This document shows, in pieces, positions 33,634-43,300 of a DNA stretch of 64,000 bases. Within the stretch, counting starts at the first letter, position 1; each line of letters begins with the position of its first letter. Source of the stretch: CAZAPG01 sp964486935 (GTDB lineage Bacteria > Chloroflexota > Anaerolineae > 4572-78 > J111); the NCBI GenBank assembly GCA_964486935.1, contig CAZAPG010000018.1, positions 1 through 64,000 of the forward strand, in the 5' to 3' direction. The notes below the pieces were generated by a model. The model was not told the origin of the DNA, did no database searches, and worked only from the letters and a program-made list of their open reading frames with translations. The translations under genes were made by a program, and so were the position numbers.

Positions 33634-35466
33634 ATGTTTAGACCGCGCCGTCCCGACCTGTCAACCCAGGAGCGCATTCCGCTGACCCGCCAGCGGCTGG
33701 CCGATTATGGCCGCCTGCTGCGTTATGCCCGCCCTTACACCCGCCGTATGGTTCTGGCGCTAACCGCTCTGACCCTGGCGACTCTGCTGGGCCTGACCAT
33801 GCCGCTGGTGGTGCGTAACGTGGTTGATGTGGTGTTTGTGGAAAAAGATTTAACGCTGCTTAATCGCTTTACTTTGCTGCTGGCCCTGATTTTTTTGACC
33901 CAGGCCGTTTTCAGCTTTGTCAACCGCTACAATATGGCCTACGTGGGCGAGCGGGTTGTGGCCGATTTGCGGCAGCAGCTTTACCGGCATCTGGTCTCGC
34001 TCTCGCTGCGCTTTTTTGCCGAGCGCCGCACCGGCGAGATTGTCTCTCGCGTAACCAACGATGTAACAACCCTGCAAAGCGCCGTTACCGATAACATTGT
34101 CAGCCTGCTCCAGCAAAGCCTCACGCTTGTAGGCGGCGTTATCTTTTTGTTCTGGCTCGACTGGCGGTTGACCAGCGTGATTTTGCTGGGCATTCCACTG
34201 GTAACGCTGACGATGGTTTACCTGGGCCGAAAAATTCGCCGGGCCGCCACATTGGTCCAAGACCGGCTGGCCGAAGCCTCGGCGGTGGTCGAGGAGAGCA
34301 TCGGCGGCATTCGCATTGTCAAATCATTTGCCCGCGAAGCCTACGAGATTTCCCGCTTTAACACCAAAATTGAGCAAACTTTTGGGGCCGCCATGCAGCG
34401 AGTTAAAATTACGGCTATCCTGGCCCCCACCATCGGCTTTATGGCTTTTATGTCAATAACTGTCACCATTTGGTTTGGCGGGTACGAGGTGATTCAAGGC
34501 CGGCTCACCCCCGGCGAACTGGTGGCCTATTTAATTTACACCCTGCTGGTGGCCGGCCCAATTGCCGCCTTTTCCGGGCTGTATGGCCAGTTTCAAAGCG
34601 CGCTGGGCGCTACCGAGCGCCTGTTTGAGTTGCTCGACACCCAACCCGATATTGCCGACGCGCCCGACGCCTCTCACATACCCACCATTATTGGCCGGGT
34701 GCGCTTTGAAAACGTCAGCTTTGAGTACGATTCAACCATACCGGTGCTGCGTCAAATTTCGGTTGAGGTGCAGCCGGGGCAGGTAGTAGCCCTGGTGGGG
34801 CCAAGCGGAGCAGGCAAAACCACGCTGGTTAACCTCATCCCCCGCTTTTACGATGTGACCGCCGGGCGCATCACCATCGACGGGCGCGATATCCGGCAAG
34901 TTACCAGCCTGAGCCTGCGCGAGCAGATTGGCATTGTGCCGCAAGAAACCCTGCTTTTTTCCGAGTCTATTGGCGAAAATATTCGCTACGGCAAGCTGGA
35001 GGCCAGCCAGGCCCAAATTGAGGCCGCCGCCCGCGCCGCCAACGCCCACCAGTTTATTATGGACACCCCGGCCGGCTACGATACCCTGGTGGGCGAACGC
35101 GGCATCAAATTAAGCGGCGGGCAGCGCCAGCGGGTTGCCATTGCCCGCGCCATTTTAAAGGACCCGCGTATTCTCATTTTGGATGAGGCCACCTCCTCGC
35201 TCGATAGCGAATCGGAGCAGTTGGTGCAAGAGGCGCTGGAGCGGCTGATGCGGAACCGCACCACATTTGTCATCGCCCACCGTTTGAGTACGATTACTAA
35301 AGCCGATTGGATTTTGGTGTTGGATAGCGGCTACATTGTTGAGCAGGGAACCCACGCCGACCTGCTCAAACAGGGAGGGCTTTACCACAAACTCCACGCC
35401 ATGCAGTTTAAGTATGAGTTGGAAGAGGCTATCAGCGGAATAAAAAATCGGCGCGGTTTTAATTAG
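33634..35466 (+). CDS. ABC-type multidrug/lipid exporter (MsbA/LmrA-like half-transporter)
   Basis: 610 residues. An N-terminal membrane domain with six helices (about 38-330) is followed by the nucleotide-binding domain (about 350-590). Motifs are Walker A GPSGAGKTT, Q-loop IVPQE, signature LSGGQRQR, Walker B ILILDEATSSLD and the switch His in VIAHRLSTI. It is a full-length homodimeric exporter of the lipid A/multidrug type. Substrate is not predictable. It is transcribed away from the CPBP genes; the gene behind it, 80 bp on, is a site-2 protease. Confidence 0.93.
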   Translation: MFRPRRPDLSTQERIPLTRQRLADYGRLLRYARPYTRRMVLALTALTLATLLGLTMPLVVRNVVDVVFVEKDLTLLNRFTLLLALIFLTQAVFSFVNRYNMAYVGERVVADLRQQLYRHLVSLSLRFFAERRTGEIVSRVTNDVTTLQSAVTDNIVSLLQQSLTLVGGVIFLFWLDWRLTSVILLGIPLVTLTMVYLGRKIRRAATLVQDRLAEASAVVEESIGGIRIVKSFAREAYEISRFNTKIEQTFGAAMQRVKITAILAPTIGFMAFMSITVTIWFGGYEVIQGRLTPGELVAYLIYTLLVAGPIAAFSGLYGQFQSALGATERLFELLDTQPDIADAPDASHIPTIIGRVRFENVSFEYDSTIPVLRQISVEVQPGQVVALVGPSGAGKTTLVNLIPRFYDVTAGRITIDGRDIRQVTSLSLREQIGIVPQETLLFSESIGENIRYGKLEASQAQIEAAARAANAHQFIMDTPAGYDTLVGERGIKLSGGQRQRVAIARAILKDPRILILDEATSSLDSESEQLVQEALERLMRNRTTFVIAHRLSTITKADWILVLDSGYIVEQGTHADLLKQGGLYHKLHAMQFKYELEEAISGIKNRRGFN

Positions 35467-35548
35467 CCCCGCAGGGCGGGGGGCTTGGGGGGCGTCCTCC
35501 CAAAAAAGCAAATTCCTATAATCAAGTTAGATTTTTAGTTTCTGGTTG

Positions 35549-36277
35549 ATGATGAAAAGTTCCTGGCGGATTGCCCGCGTGGCCGGGGTGGGCATCGACA
35601 TTCACTGGAGTTTCGGCTTTATTATTTTGTGGGTGCTGGCGCAAAGCGCGTTTGAAGAGCGCGAATTGTGGAATACGCTTCTGTTTTTATCGAGCGTGCT
35701 GCTGGTGTTTGTCTGCATTGTGCTGCACGAGATTGGCCACGCGCTGATGGCCCTGAGCCTGAAGGTGCGGGTCAAAAATATTATGGTGCTGCCTTTTGGC
35801 GGTCTGGCCCAAATTGAGTCTGTACCCGATAGGCCCCTGTACGAGTTTTTAATTGCCGCTGCCGGGCCGCTGGTCAACCTGATAATTGTGGTGTTGCTTG
35901 TCCCCATGCTGATGCTGCTGGCCGGACCAATTTTGCTCAACAGTCTGCTGGCTTCGCCTGCCGCCATTGTTGACCGGATTATCATTGCCTACTTTCAAGA
36001 GAGCAGCCTGCTGGGCCTGGTAGTGCTGATGATAATGGCTAATGTTGTTCTGTTTGCCTTTAACCTTATGCCCGCTTTGCCAATGGATGGCGGGCGCATT
36101 TTGCGGGCGCTGCTCACCCCCCTGTTTTCTTACCTGCGGGCCACCCAAATTACAATGGTGGTTGGTTTTGTGGTGGCGGTAGGGTTAATTTTGGCGGCCT
36201 TTGAACGCGGCAACTTTTTTTTGATGCTGGTGGCTATGTTTATTTTGTTTGCCTCCCGGCCAATGTGGCCCCGCTAA
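35549..36277 (+). CDS. Site-2 protease family (M50) membrane metalloprotease
   Basis: About 242 residues, taking the ATG at 35549 (a TTG one codon earlier is possible). The zinc-binding HEIGHALM (about 60-67) and the third ligand in NLMPALPMDGGRILRAL (about 170-186) are intact. Five to six hydrophobic segments are present. Such rhomboid-like M50B enzymes cut transmembrane anti-sigma factors or signalling proteins; the substrate here is unknown. Its stop overlaps the stop of the convergent mazG gene by a few bases, leaving no room for a terminator. Confidence 0.9.
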   Translation: MMKSSWRIARVAGVGIDIHWSFGFIILWVLAQSAFEERELWNTLLFLSSVLLVFVCIVLHEIGHALMALSLKVRVKNIMVLPFGGLAQIESVPDRPLYEFLIAAAGPLVNLIIVVLLVPMLMLLAGPILLNSLLASPAAIVDRIIIAYFQESSLLGLVVLMIMANVVLFAFNLMPALPMDGGRILRALLTPLFSYLRATQITMVVGFVVAVGLILAAFERGNFFLMLVAMFILFASRPMWPR

Positions 36278-37734
36278 CTTTCTTGCTGCTTGGCCGCGTT
36301 CCACAATTCGTCCATTTCCGCAATAGACATGCCGGCCAGAGAGCGCCCCTGCGTCTGGGCCAGCGCCTCCATTTGATTAAAACGACGCCTGAAACGGGCG
36401 TTGGTGGCCCGCAACGCGCTCTCTGGGTCTACCTGCCGCCAGCGGGCTAAATTAACCACGCTGAATAACAGGTCGCCAATTTCTGACTCAAGCTGACCGT
36501 CATCCCTGGCCTCAACAATTTCCCTGGCCTCTTCGATAATTTTTTCCAGCACGCCTTCGATGTTGGGCCATTCAAAGCCCACCCGCACGGCCCGTTTTGA
36601 AATAGCCAGCGCCTGCGCCAGCGCCGGCAGCGCCGCCGGCACCCCATCCAGCGCCGAGGCCGGGGAGTCGTTTTGCCCTTTGGCCGCCTTTTCGGCCCGT
36701 TTGATGCTTTCCCAATTAGCCGTAACATCTGCCACGCCGTTGACCTGCACGCTGCCAAATACGTGCGGGTGGCGGCGTACCAGCTTGCGGTTGATATGGT
36801 CGATGACCGCGCCCATGTTGAACTCGCCGGCGTCGATGGCAACCTGGGTGTGCAGTACAATTTGCAGCAGCAGGTCGCCCAGTTCTTCGGCCAGGGCCTG
36901 GGGGTCGCCGGCATCCAGCGCCTCCAGCACCTCGTAGGTTTCTTCCAGCAAAAAGGGGCGCAGACTCTGGTGAGTCTGCTCGCGGTCCCAGGGGCAGCCA
37001 TCGGGGGCGCGCAGGTGGGCAATGGTTTCCTGAAAGGTGGAAAACCCGGCCAGAGAAGTGGCGGCGGGCAGGTAGAGGGTCGTCAGCATTTTATCCAGCC
37101 AGGGCTGGCTATCGAGCGCGGCCAGGGGGCAGTGCCAAACGCGCTGGGCGGCGGTGCCGGCGGCCTGAACCAGGGTGACGGTAAAATTGTGGTTGTAGGC
37201 GTTGAGCAGCGCCCGCTTGACCTGCCGCGTCATTTTTTGGCCGTGCAGGCGGGTAATCAGCGCGGCCCGGTCCGGCTCCAGGGGCGGGTGGTGGCGCGAG
37301 GCTACCTGGCTGGCGTCAACAAGTTGCAGGTTGGCCGGGGTGGCGGCTTCAAGGGCGGTAAAGGTTGCTTCAAAAAAGCTCAGGCCGGGGATGATGGTAA
37401 CGGGCAGCTTTTTGGCCCTGGCCAGCCGGCGGATGTGGGGCACGGTGGCTTCGCCCAAATCCGGGTGGCCGGGTACGGCATAAACCACGCCATTATCGCG
37501 GCGGCCAAGGCGCACAATTTCGGCGGCCACGCGGATATCGGTTTGGGCAAAATCGCTGCCTTGCTCATACCAGTCATCAAAATTGATGAGGGGTACAGGG
37601 ATATCGGCGATGCTGGGGTGGCGCGCGGTACGGGCGTAAATTTCATCGGCCTGGGTTAGCAGATGGTAGGCAGATAGAGTCCACTGCTCGCTGCTGCCGG
37701 GGCCAAGGCCAACAATGATGATACCAGCAGGCAT
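36274..37734 (-). CDS. mazG: Tetrapyrrole methylase-like/MazG NTP pyrophosphohydrolase
   Basis: 486 residues. The N-terminal half (1-225) is a SAM-dependent tetrapyrrole methylase-like domain (start IIIVGLGPGSSEQWT), as in YabN. The C-terminal half is a MazG domain with the first EExx metal site in FLLEETYEVLEALD...EELGDLLLQIVLH (about 270-300), the linker CPWDREQTHQSL and a second domain near GDLLFSVVNLARW. It hydrolyses NTPs and limits (p)ppGpp or mutagenic nucleotides. The function of the methylase half is uncertain. The 3' end overlaps the M50 gene. Confidence 0.93.
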   Translation of the reverse strand: MPAGIIIVGLGPGSSEQWTLSAYHLLTQADEIYARTARHPSIADIPVPLINFDDWYEQGSDFAQTDIRVAAEIVRLGRRDNGVVYAVPGHPDLGEATVPHIRRLARAKKLPVTIIPGLSFFEATFTALEAATPANLQLVDASQVASRHHPPLEPDRAALITRLHGQKMTRQVKRALLNAYNHNFTVTLVQAAGTAAQRVWHCPLAALDSQPWLDKMLTTLYLPAATSLAGFSTFQETIAHLRAPDGCPWDREQTHQSLRPFLLEETYEVLEALDAGDPQALAEELGDLLLQIVLHTQVAIDAGEFNMGAVIDHINRKLVRRHPHVFGSVQVNGVADVTANWESIKRAEKAAKGQNDSPASALDGVPAALPALAQALAISKRAVRVGFEWPNIEGVLEKIIEEAREIVEARDDGQLESEIGDLLFSVVNLARWRQVDPESALRATNARFRRRFNQMEALAQTQGRSLAGMSIAEMDELWNAAKQQES

Positions 37735-37809
37735 AAAGTTGCTTCTCCTCTGAAATTTGAGCGGCTAAAACGGGAATTATACCCAACCTCGGCGCTTTTG
37801 GAAAAGTCG

Positions 37810-37838
37810 TTGACAAAGCGGGTCAATGGTGTTATGTT
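37810..37838 (+). promoter_or_regulatory. Near-consensus sigma-70 promoter
   Basis: TTGACA and TATGTT are separated by 17 bp, about 50 bp before the lipoprotein ATG. TTGAC-N7-GTCAA (37810-37826) forms an inverted repeat over the -35 box, the same arrangement as at 57961-57977, and might be an operator. Confidence 0.7.
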
Positions 37839-37890
37839 GAAATAGAAAGTTCCCTGATGGTATAAATTATCTGTGGAGAGAGAGTCGACA

Positions 37891-39282
37891 ATGAAAAAAG
37901 CACTTTCTTTTGTTGGTGGTTTGTTGCTTTTGGTTACGCTGGCCTGTGGATTTAATGCCAGCACTGCCAATATTGCCGAAGCCAAAATGGCTCGCGATGC
38001 CGACGGCAACAACCCGACCACGGTGTTTGCTCAAGATGACATATTTTATGCCGTGGTTCAGTTAGCCAATGCGCCCGACGACACCAAAGTGAAAGCCGTG
38101 TGGATAGCGGTTGAGGCCGACGGTACCGACCCCAACCTTGAAATTGACACGGTGGAACTTACCTCTGGCAGCGGGACGCTCAATTTTAATTTAACCAACG
38201 ATAAGCTTTGGCCGGTTGGCAAATACAAAGTTGACCTATATCTTAACGATGAGTTGAACCGCAGCCTGGAATTTGAGGTTGAAGGCGAAGTGGCCGCTGC
38301 TCCCGAACCCACTGCCACCCCCGAACCCACTCCCGAACCGACCCCCACCCCGGAACCTGAACCCACTAACACGCCCAGGTCTTCATCGGGCGACACGCTG
38401 GGCAGCGCCGGTTCAGGCGGCGACACCGTTGGCGGCTCAAAAGAGGAGGATGCAGAGCCAACCGAGGAACCGGAACCGGAGGTTGAACCGCTGCCCTTTA
38501 AAGAAGAACCTTACGTGCATCCCTCTGGCGCATTTACCTTTGCCTTGCCAGAGTCATTTGAGGGGATTGACGGCGATGAAAGCAGCGTGCTGTTTGGCAC
38601 CGACCGGTCGCGGGTAGGGGCCATATTCTTGAACAGCGGTCAGGTGTTGGCCAAAAAAGAGCTGGAGCGCTTTATCGACAGCTCGCTGGATATTATTGTG
38701 GGCGATTTTGATGAAAATTACGAAGTAATTGCCGAGAATGATGTATTGGATGAAAGCGGCTTTATTTTTGTAGCCGCCTCATTTGATAACGGCAACGGCC
38801 GGGCCGACCTGTTTTTTGACCAGCGTGATACGATTGTGTTTATCTTTTATTTCATCACGCTGGATTACGATGAGATGGAATCTACCTGGCGAGCGATGAT
38901 TAACAGCTATGATATTGATGCCGACGCTGCGCTTAAGGCGGCCCCGGCGGCCACCCCCACCCCCCGGCCCCAGCCGCCGACCGCTACTCCGGCCCCGGCA
39001 GCCAACCCGTTTGCCCCGCCGCCCGGCGTAGCCCGCGTGTTTATGCAAAATCAATACGGCAACGAGTACAACATTGATTTTGGCGATGGCTCCGGCTCAA
39101 TTGCGGTGATGCCCGGCGCGCAGAATTTTTATCGCGATGTAGCCCCCGGCAAATACCGGCCCGGCCTGAGCCTGCCCGGCGGCGGCGCCACCAATGTTGA
39201 GTTTGAAATTCAGGCCAACGAAGCCTACCTGATTCTTGTTACCCAGGATTTGAGCGTGCGCTGGGGCAAAGTTTATCCGTAA
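37891..39282 (+). CDS. Exported lipoprotein with PT-rich linkers
   Basis: About 463 residues starting MKKALSFVGG, preceded by GGAGAGAG. The lipobox is LVTLAC (Cys at about residue 20). A beta-rich domain (about 25-130) is followed by a Pro/Thr/Glu linker (about 133-190), a second domain PSGAFTFALPESFEG... (about 210-345), another PT-rich linker, and a C-terminal domain AYLILVTQDLSVRWGKVYP that may bind a ligand. The second domain resembles a photosystem II PsbP- or DUF1795-like fold. It is anchored outside the membrane. Monocistronic, with promoter and terminator both visible. Function unknown. Confidence 0.8.
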   Translation: MKKALSFVGGLLLLVTLACGFNASTANIAEAKMARDADGNNPTTVFAQDDIFYAVVQLANAPDDTKVKAVWIAVEADGTDPNLEIDTVELTSGSGTLNFNLTNDKLWPVGKYKVDLYLNDELNRSLEFEVEGEVAAAPEPTATPEPTPEPTPTPEPEPTNTPRSSSGDTLGSAGSGGDTVGGSKEEDAEPTEEPEPEVEPLPFKEEPYVHPSGAFTFALPESFEGIDGDESSVLFGTDRSRVGAIFLNSGQVLAKKELERFIDSSLDIIVGDFDENYEVIAENDVLDESGFIFVAASFDNGNGRADLFFDQRDTIVFIFYFITLDYDEMESTWRAMINSYDIDADAALKAAPAATPTPRPQPPTATPAPAANPFAPPPGVARVFMQNQYGNEYNIDFGDGSGSIAVMPGAQNFYRDVAPGKYRPGLSLPGGGATNVEFEIQANEAYLILVTQDLSVRWGKVYP

Positions 39283-39330
39283 AGCCAGTTGCTGGCCGAT
39301 GCCTTTGCCACAATCTGCGCGCAATATACC

Positions 39331-39377
39331 AACACCGGCAGGCGGTTTTGCGCTAAAAAACCGCCTGCCGGTGTTTT
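39331..39377 (+). terminator. Strong terminator of the lipoprotein gene
   Basis: An 18-bp stem (ACACCGGCAGGCGGTTTT paired with its complement) encloses a short loop and is followed by TTTTT. The inner A/T tracts also allow it to act on the minus strand against the convergent ABM gene. Confidence 0.9.
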
Positions 39378-39398
39378 TGATTATATCCAATTCAAATG

Positions 39399-39698
39399 TT
39401 AGCGACCGGCAACTACCGGCTCATACACCTCAAAGGTGCGCCGGATGGGCGGCCCCTGCACAATTCCCTCTAAAGCCTGCTGCAAACCGGGCGTCAAGGT
39501 TTCGAGCGCCGCTTCTAACGCCTCTTTGCTTTCCCACAGGCTCAAAGCGCCATACTCTCCCACGGCTTCATCCACTATAAAGGTGGACCCTTTGAAACCC
39601 TTTAATCCCTGCATTGCCCCAAGAAATTGGTCGGCCATCTTTTCGGCTACCGCCCGTTTGCCCGGCCCCATAGTAAACATTACTAATCGTGCGTACAT
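39399..39698 (-). CDS. ABM-domain (antibiotic biosynthesis monooxygenase-like) protein
   Basis: 99 residues matching the dimeric alpha-beta barrel fold: MYARLVMFTMGPGKRAVAEKMADQF, a central GFKGSTFIVDE strand and GALSLWESKEALEAA (about 51-65). Such proteins act as quinol or heme oxygenases or just bind hydrophobic ligands. It is the second gene after DUF4188 (67 bp apart) and likely shares its promoter, divergent from the SARP regulator. The two belong to the same fold group, so they may act on related substrates. Confidence 0.85.
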   Translation of the reverse strand: MYARLVMFTMGPGKRAVAEKMADQFLGAMQGLKGFKGSTFIVDEAVGEYGALSLWESKEALEAALETLTPGLQQALEGIVQGPPIRRTFEVYEPVVAGR

Positions 39699-39765
39699 AA
39701 TTTGTGTCTCCTTGATAATAATAATCTGATTTGGATGATTTAAGAACAGGCCAACAATTTTTTCT

Positions 39766-40263
39766 TCAAACCATACTCACCTCCTGCTGTACTTCTGGTT
39801 TACCCATCCGTCCTCGCGCCGTATCCCGATAACCGGCGGCGGGGACCAGCTTGCCCGCCTGCCCCAGACCAAAGGCCGGCATGTTTCCGTAGACCGCCTC
39901 ATAACAGCCCGGCTGAATCCGGTACGTCTCGTGCCAGATACCAACGTCGCCGCTGCTATGTCCAACTTTTTGGTTGAACTCGCGCCAGGCCGGCAAATGA
40001 GTATGCTCTTTACTGCGGGCAAAAGCCTCCAGATGCTCAAACGAACGCCAGTACTGGACAACTGTAAAGGGGTTAACCAGCCGGTAGCCCAACAACCCTA
40101 AGTCCGGGTTGGCCGACAACTCTTTAAGCATCCGGGGCATAGCTATAAAAACGGGCCACCATTTGTGGATTTTCCAGAGCTTATTGACCCGCATACCAAT
40201 GAAATATACAATAAACTCACCGTCCATTTCGACCGTCATTCTTTGTTTGTAAATCTCAGCCAT
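39766..40263 (-). CDS. DUF4188 family (monooxygenase-like) protein
   Basis: 165 residues with the DUF4188 pattern: QRMTVEMDGEFIVYFIGMRVNKLWKIHKWWPVFIAMPRML (about 7-45) and the heme-like dimeric barrel segment GLLGYRLVNPFTVVQYWRSFEHLEAFARSKEHTHLPAW (about 58-95), followed by WHETYRIQPGCYEAVYGNMP (about 110-129). The family is related to ABM monooxygenases and may be redox-linked. The gene is divergent from the SARP regulator, which suggests that the regulator controls it. Confidence 0.88.
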   Translation of the reverse strand: MAEIYKQRMTVEMDGEFIVYFIGMRVNKLWKIHKWWPVFIAMPRMLKELSANPDLGLLGYRLVNPFTVVQYWRSFEHLEAFARSKEHTHLPAWREFNQKVGHSSGDVGIWHETYRIQPGCYEAVYGNMPAFGLGQAGKLVPAAGYRDTARGRMGKPEVQQEVSMV

Positions 40264-40325
40264 TGGTATAATCCTCCTTAAGCCACTAAAATTGATTTTA
40301 TGATTAAGCTGACAATACCATCGGC

Positions 40326-40349
40326 TTGTTTATCTATCGTTTGTTTATC
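40326..40349. promoter_or_regulatory. Direct repeat TTGTTTATC in the divergent promoter region
   Basis: TTGTTTATC occurs at 40326-40334 and 40341-40349, a 15-bp period, between the DUF4188 and SARP genes. SARP-type regulators bind direct repeats next to -10 boxes, so this is a candidate operator. Confidence 0.4.
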
Positions 40350-40375
40350 GTTAGTTGGACCGGTTTTTCTGAAAA

Positions 40376-43300
40376 TTGGAGAACTCCCCCTTGCCTCAGC
40401 CCCTGAAAATTGTGGTTTTGGGTAAACCACAACTCATCTGGCAGGGCCAACCCCTCACCGCCGACCTGATTTCGGCCAAGGGGCAGGCGCTGTTGATTTA
40501 TCTGGCCGTCACCGGGCAAAGTTGCTCGCGCCAGGCCATGGCCGGTTTGCTGTGGGGCGATTTACCGGAGGAGCGGGCCAGGGGCAATCTGCGCTTTACG
40601 CTGAACAAAGTGCGGAAAGTGCTGGGCGACTATCTGCTGGTCACCCGGCAATCGCTGGCCTTTGATTTCTCCCAACCTCATTGGCTCGATGCCGCCGATT
40701 TTGTAACCCATTGCGCGGCCCCACAAAAGGCCAGCTACGCCCGTTTGCAAGAGGCCGTGGCCTTATACCAGGGCGACTTTTTGGCCGACTTCTATCTTCA
40801 GGATGCGCCTGATTTTGAAACCTGGGTGCTGGTTGAACGAGAGCGTTTCCAACAACTGGCGCTGTCGGCCCTCTTTTATCTGTCCGAGACAGCCCAACAG
40901 CGGGGAGAGATTGAGCCGGCCATCGCCTTCACCCGTCGCATTCTATCTCTGGAACCCTGGCGCGAGGAGGCGCACCGGCATCTGATGGGGTTGTTGGCGC
41001 TTGGCGGCCAGCGAAGCGCAGCCCTGAACCACTTTGACACCTGCCGCAAAATTTTGCTTGAAGAGTTGGGGGTTGAACCCTCTGCCGAAACAGCGGCCCT
41101 TTATGCCCAAATCAAACAGGGAGAATTGGCCCGGGTTAGTTATGGCAACAGCGCAGAAAGCAGTTCGGCGGCCATTACCCCGGCAGCGTTCCCGCCCGCT
41201 TCTCGCCATAACCTGCCCCAACCACTTACCCCCTTTGTTGGGCGAGAAGCGGAACTGGCCCAAATTGACCGCTTACTGGCTAACCCGGATTGCCGCCTGC
41301 TGACGCTGGTTGGTCCCGGCGGCATCGGCAAAACCCGGCTGGCTTTAACTGCCGCCCAGGGCCAGCTTAAAAATTTTCACAATAACGTTTATTTTGTTTC
41401 CTTGCAGGGCATTAACCCTGCCGGCGCAAGCGAAGCTGTTGAACTGCTGATTGCCGGCATCGCCGGCGCGCTGGCCTACACTTTTTCCGCTCCCCGCGCC
41501 GCCCACGATTTGTTGCTTGACTACCTGGCAAACAAAGAACTGCTGCTGCTGTTGGATAATTTTGAAGCATTCTTGTCGCCCCGGTTGCAAGCCAGAGAAG
41601 CGATAACCGGCTTACTGCTGGACATGCTGCAACAGGCTCCCGGCGTCAAATTGCTGGTTACTTCCCGCGAGCGGCTAAACCTTAGCCCGGAGTGGCTGGT
41701 AGAAGTGCCGGGCCTGCCCTATCCCCCCACCCTGGCCCGCGATGCGGAAGCATCCTATCCCGCCGCTCGCCTGTTTGTCCAACACGCCAGGCGGATTCAA
41801 CCTAATTTTTCGCCGGCTCGTCAGGAGGAGGCGGTTAATCGCATTTGCCAACTGGTGGGTGGATTTCCGCTGGGGATTGAACTGGCCGCCAACTGGGTAC
41901 GCCTGCTTTCCTGCGCCCAGATTGCGGCCCGCCTTGAGCAAAACCCGGATGTCGCGCCGGATGGTCTGAACAACGCTGCCGGCCCTCACGCTTCGATGCG
42001 GGGGGTGCTGGACTCTTCATGGGCGATGCTAACCGAAGCGGAGCAACAACTCTTTCGCCGCCTCGCCGTTTTTCAGGGTGGCTTTACCCTGGCCGCGGCG
42101 CGGCAAATTGCCTCGGCCAACCTGTCCCTTCTAAATGGGTTGATGAACAAATCTATGTTACGGCGGAATGAACATGGGCGTTACGGATTGCATGAGCTCC
42201 TGAGCCAGTATGGGGCCGGCCGTCTGGCCGCCTGGCCGCCCGAAGAACAGAAGACGCGCTGCAAACACAGCCGCTTTTATGCCAGCTTTCTGCAAACGCG
42301 CCGGGCGGCTCTGGCAGATGAAAACGACCCCTCGGCCCTGACCGCCATTGATGCGGAAATTGAAAATATTCGCGCCGCCTGGGAGTGGCTGTTAACCCAA
42401 AAAGAGCTAGAAACCATTACGCCCTACCTGGAGAGCCTGTTTCTTTACTACCGGCGCAAGGGCTGGTTTCAAGAGGCTGTTTTTGCCCTGGAACAGGCCC
42501 TTACTCTGGAGCAGGCTTCGGCATTACAAAAAGGACGCTGGCACCGCTGGCTGGGCGAAGCCATTTACAACCTGGGCAACCTGCCAGAGAGTCGCCGTCA
42601 TTTAGAGCAATCTCTGGCCTTGTTAGACCGGCCCGCACCAAACCGGTCTGCCATGCAAATGGCGCGGATAGCAGAGCAAACTCTGCTGCAAGGCTGGCAG
42701 CGCATTTGGCCGGCAAAACGCCCGGTATCTGAACAGAAAAGCGAAAACAGATTAGAAGCGGCCCGCGCCTGCGAGCGATTGTGCGTTATTTACTGGTTTC
42801 AGGGCCAAGCCAACCGTCGTCTGGTTTACCCCACCTTGCGCGGCCTCAACCTGGCCGAAGCAGCCGGCCCCTCGCCTGATTTGGCCCGGGCCTATGCTAC
42901 GGCCTGCGTTGGCCTTAGCCATATCCCTTCGCCGGTGTTAGCCCGTCTTGTCCCCTGGCATTCTTTGGCCCAATTTTACCTGCGCCGGGCGCTGGCCGTG
43001 GCTCGCAGCCAGTCTCACCCCTCGGCCTTAGCCTGGGTGCTGGAAAATACCGGCCTGTATTGGCTAAGGGCTGGTCAATGGAGCAGCGCCAGGGTATTGC
43101 TTGAGGAAGGGGCAGAGATTGCCCGCCAACTTGGCGACGGGCGCAGGTGGGAAGAGTGTGTGGGGCTTTTAGGCGCAATGTTGTCTGCACAGGGTTGCTT
43201 TGCCGAGAGCCTGGCTTTACAGCGAGAAACGCTGTCTTCGGCTCGCCGCCGGGGAGACCAGCAATTTCAGTTTCATGAACTATCGGGTATGGCCGAAAAT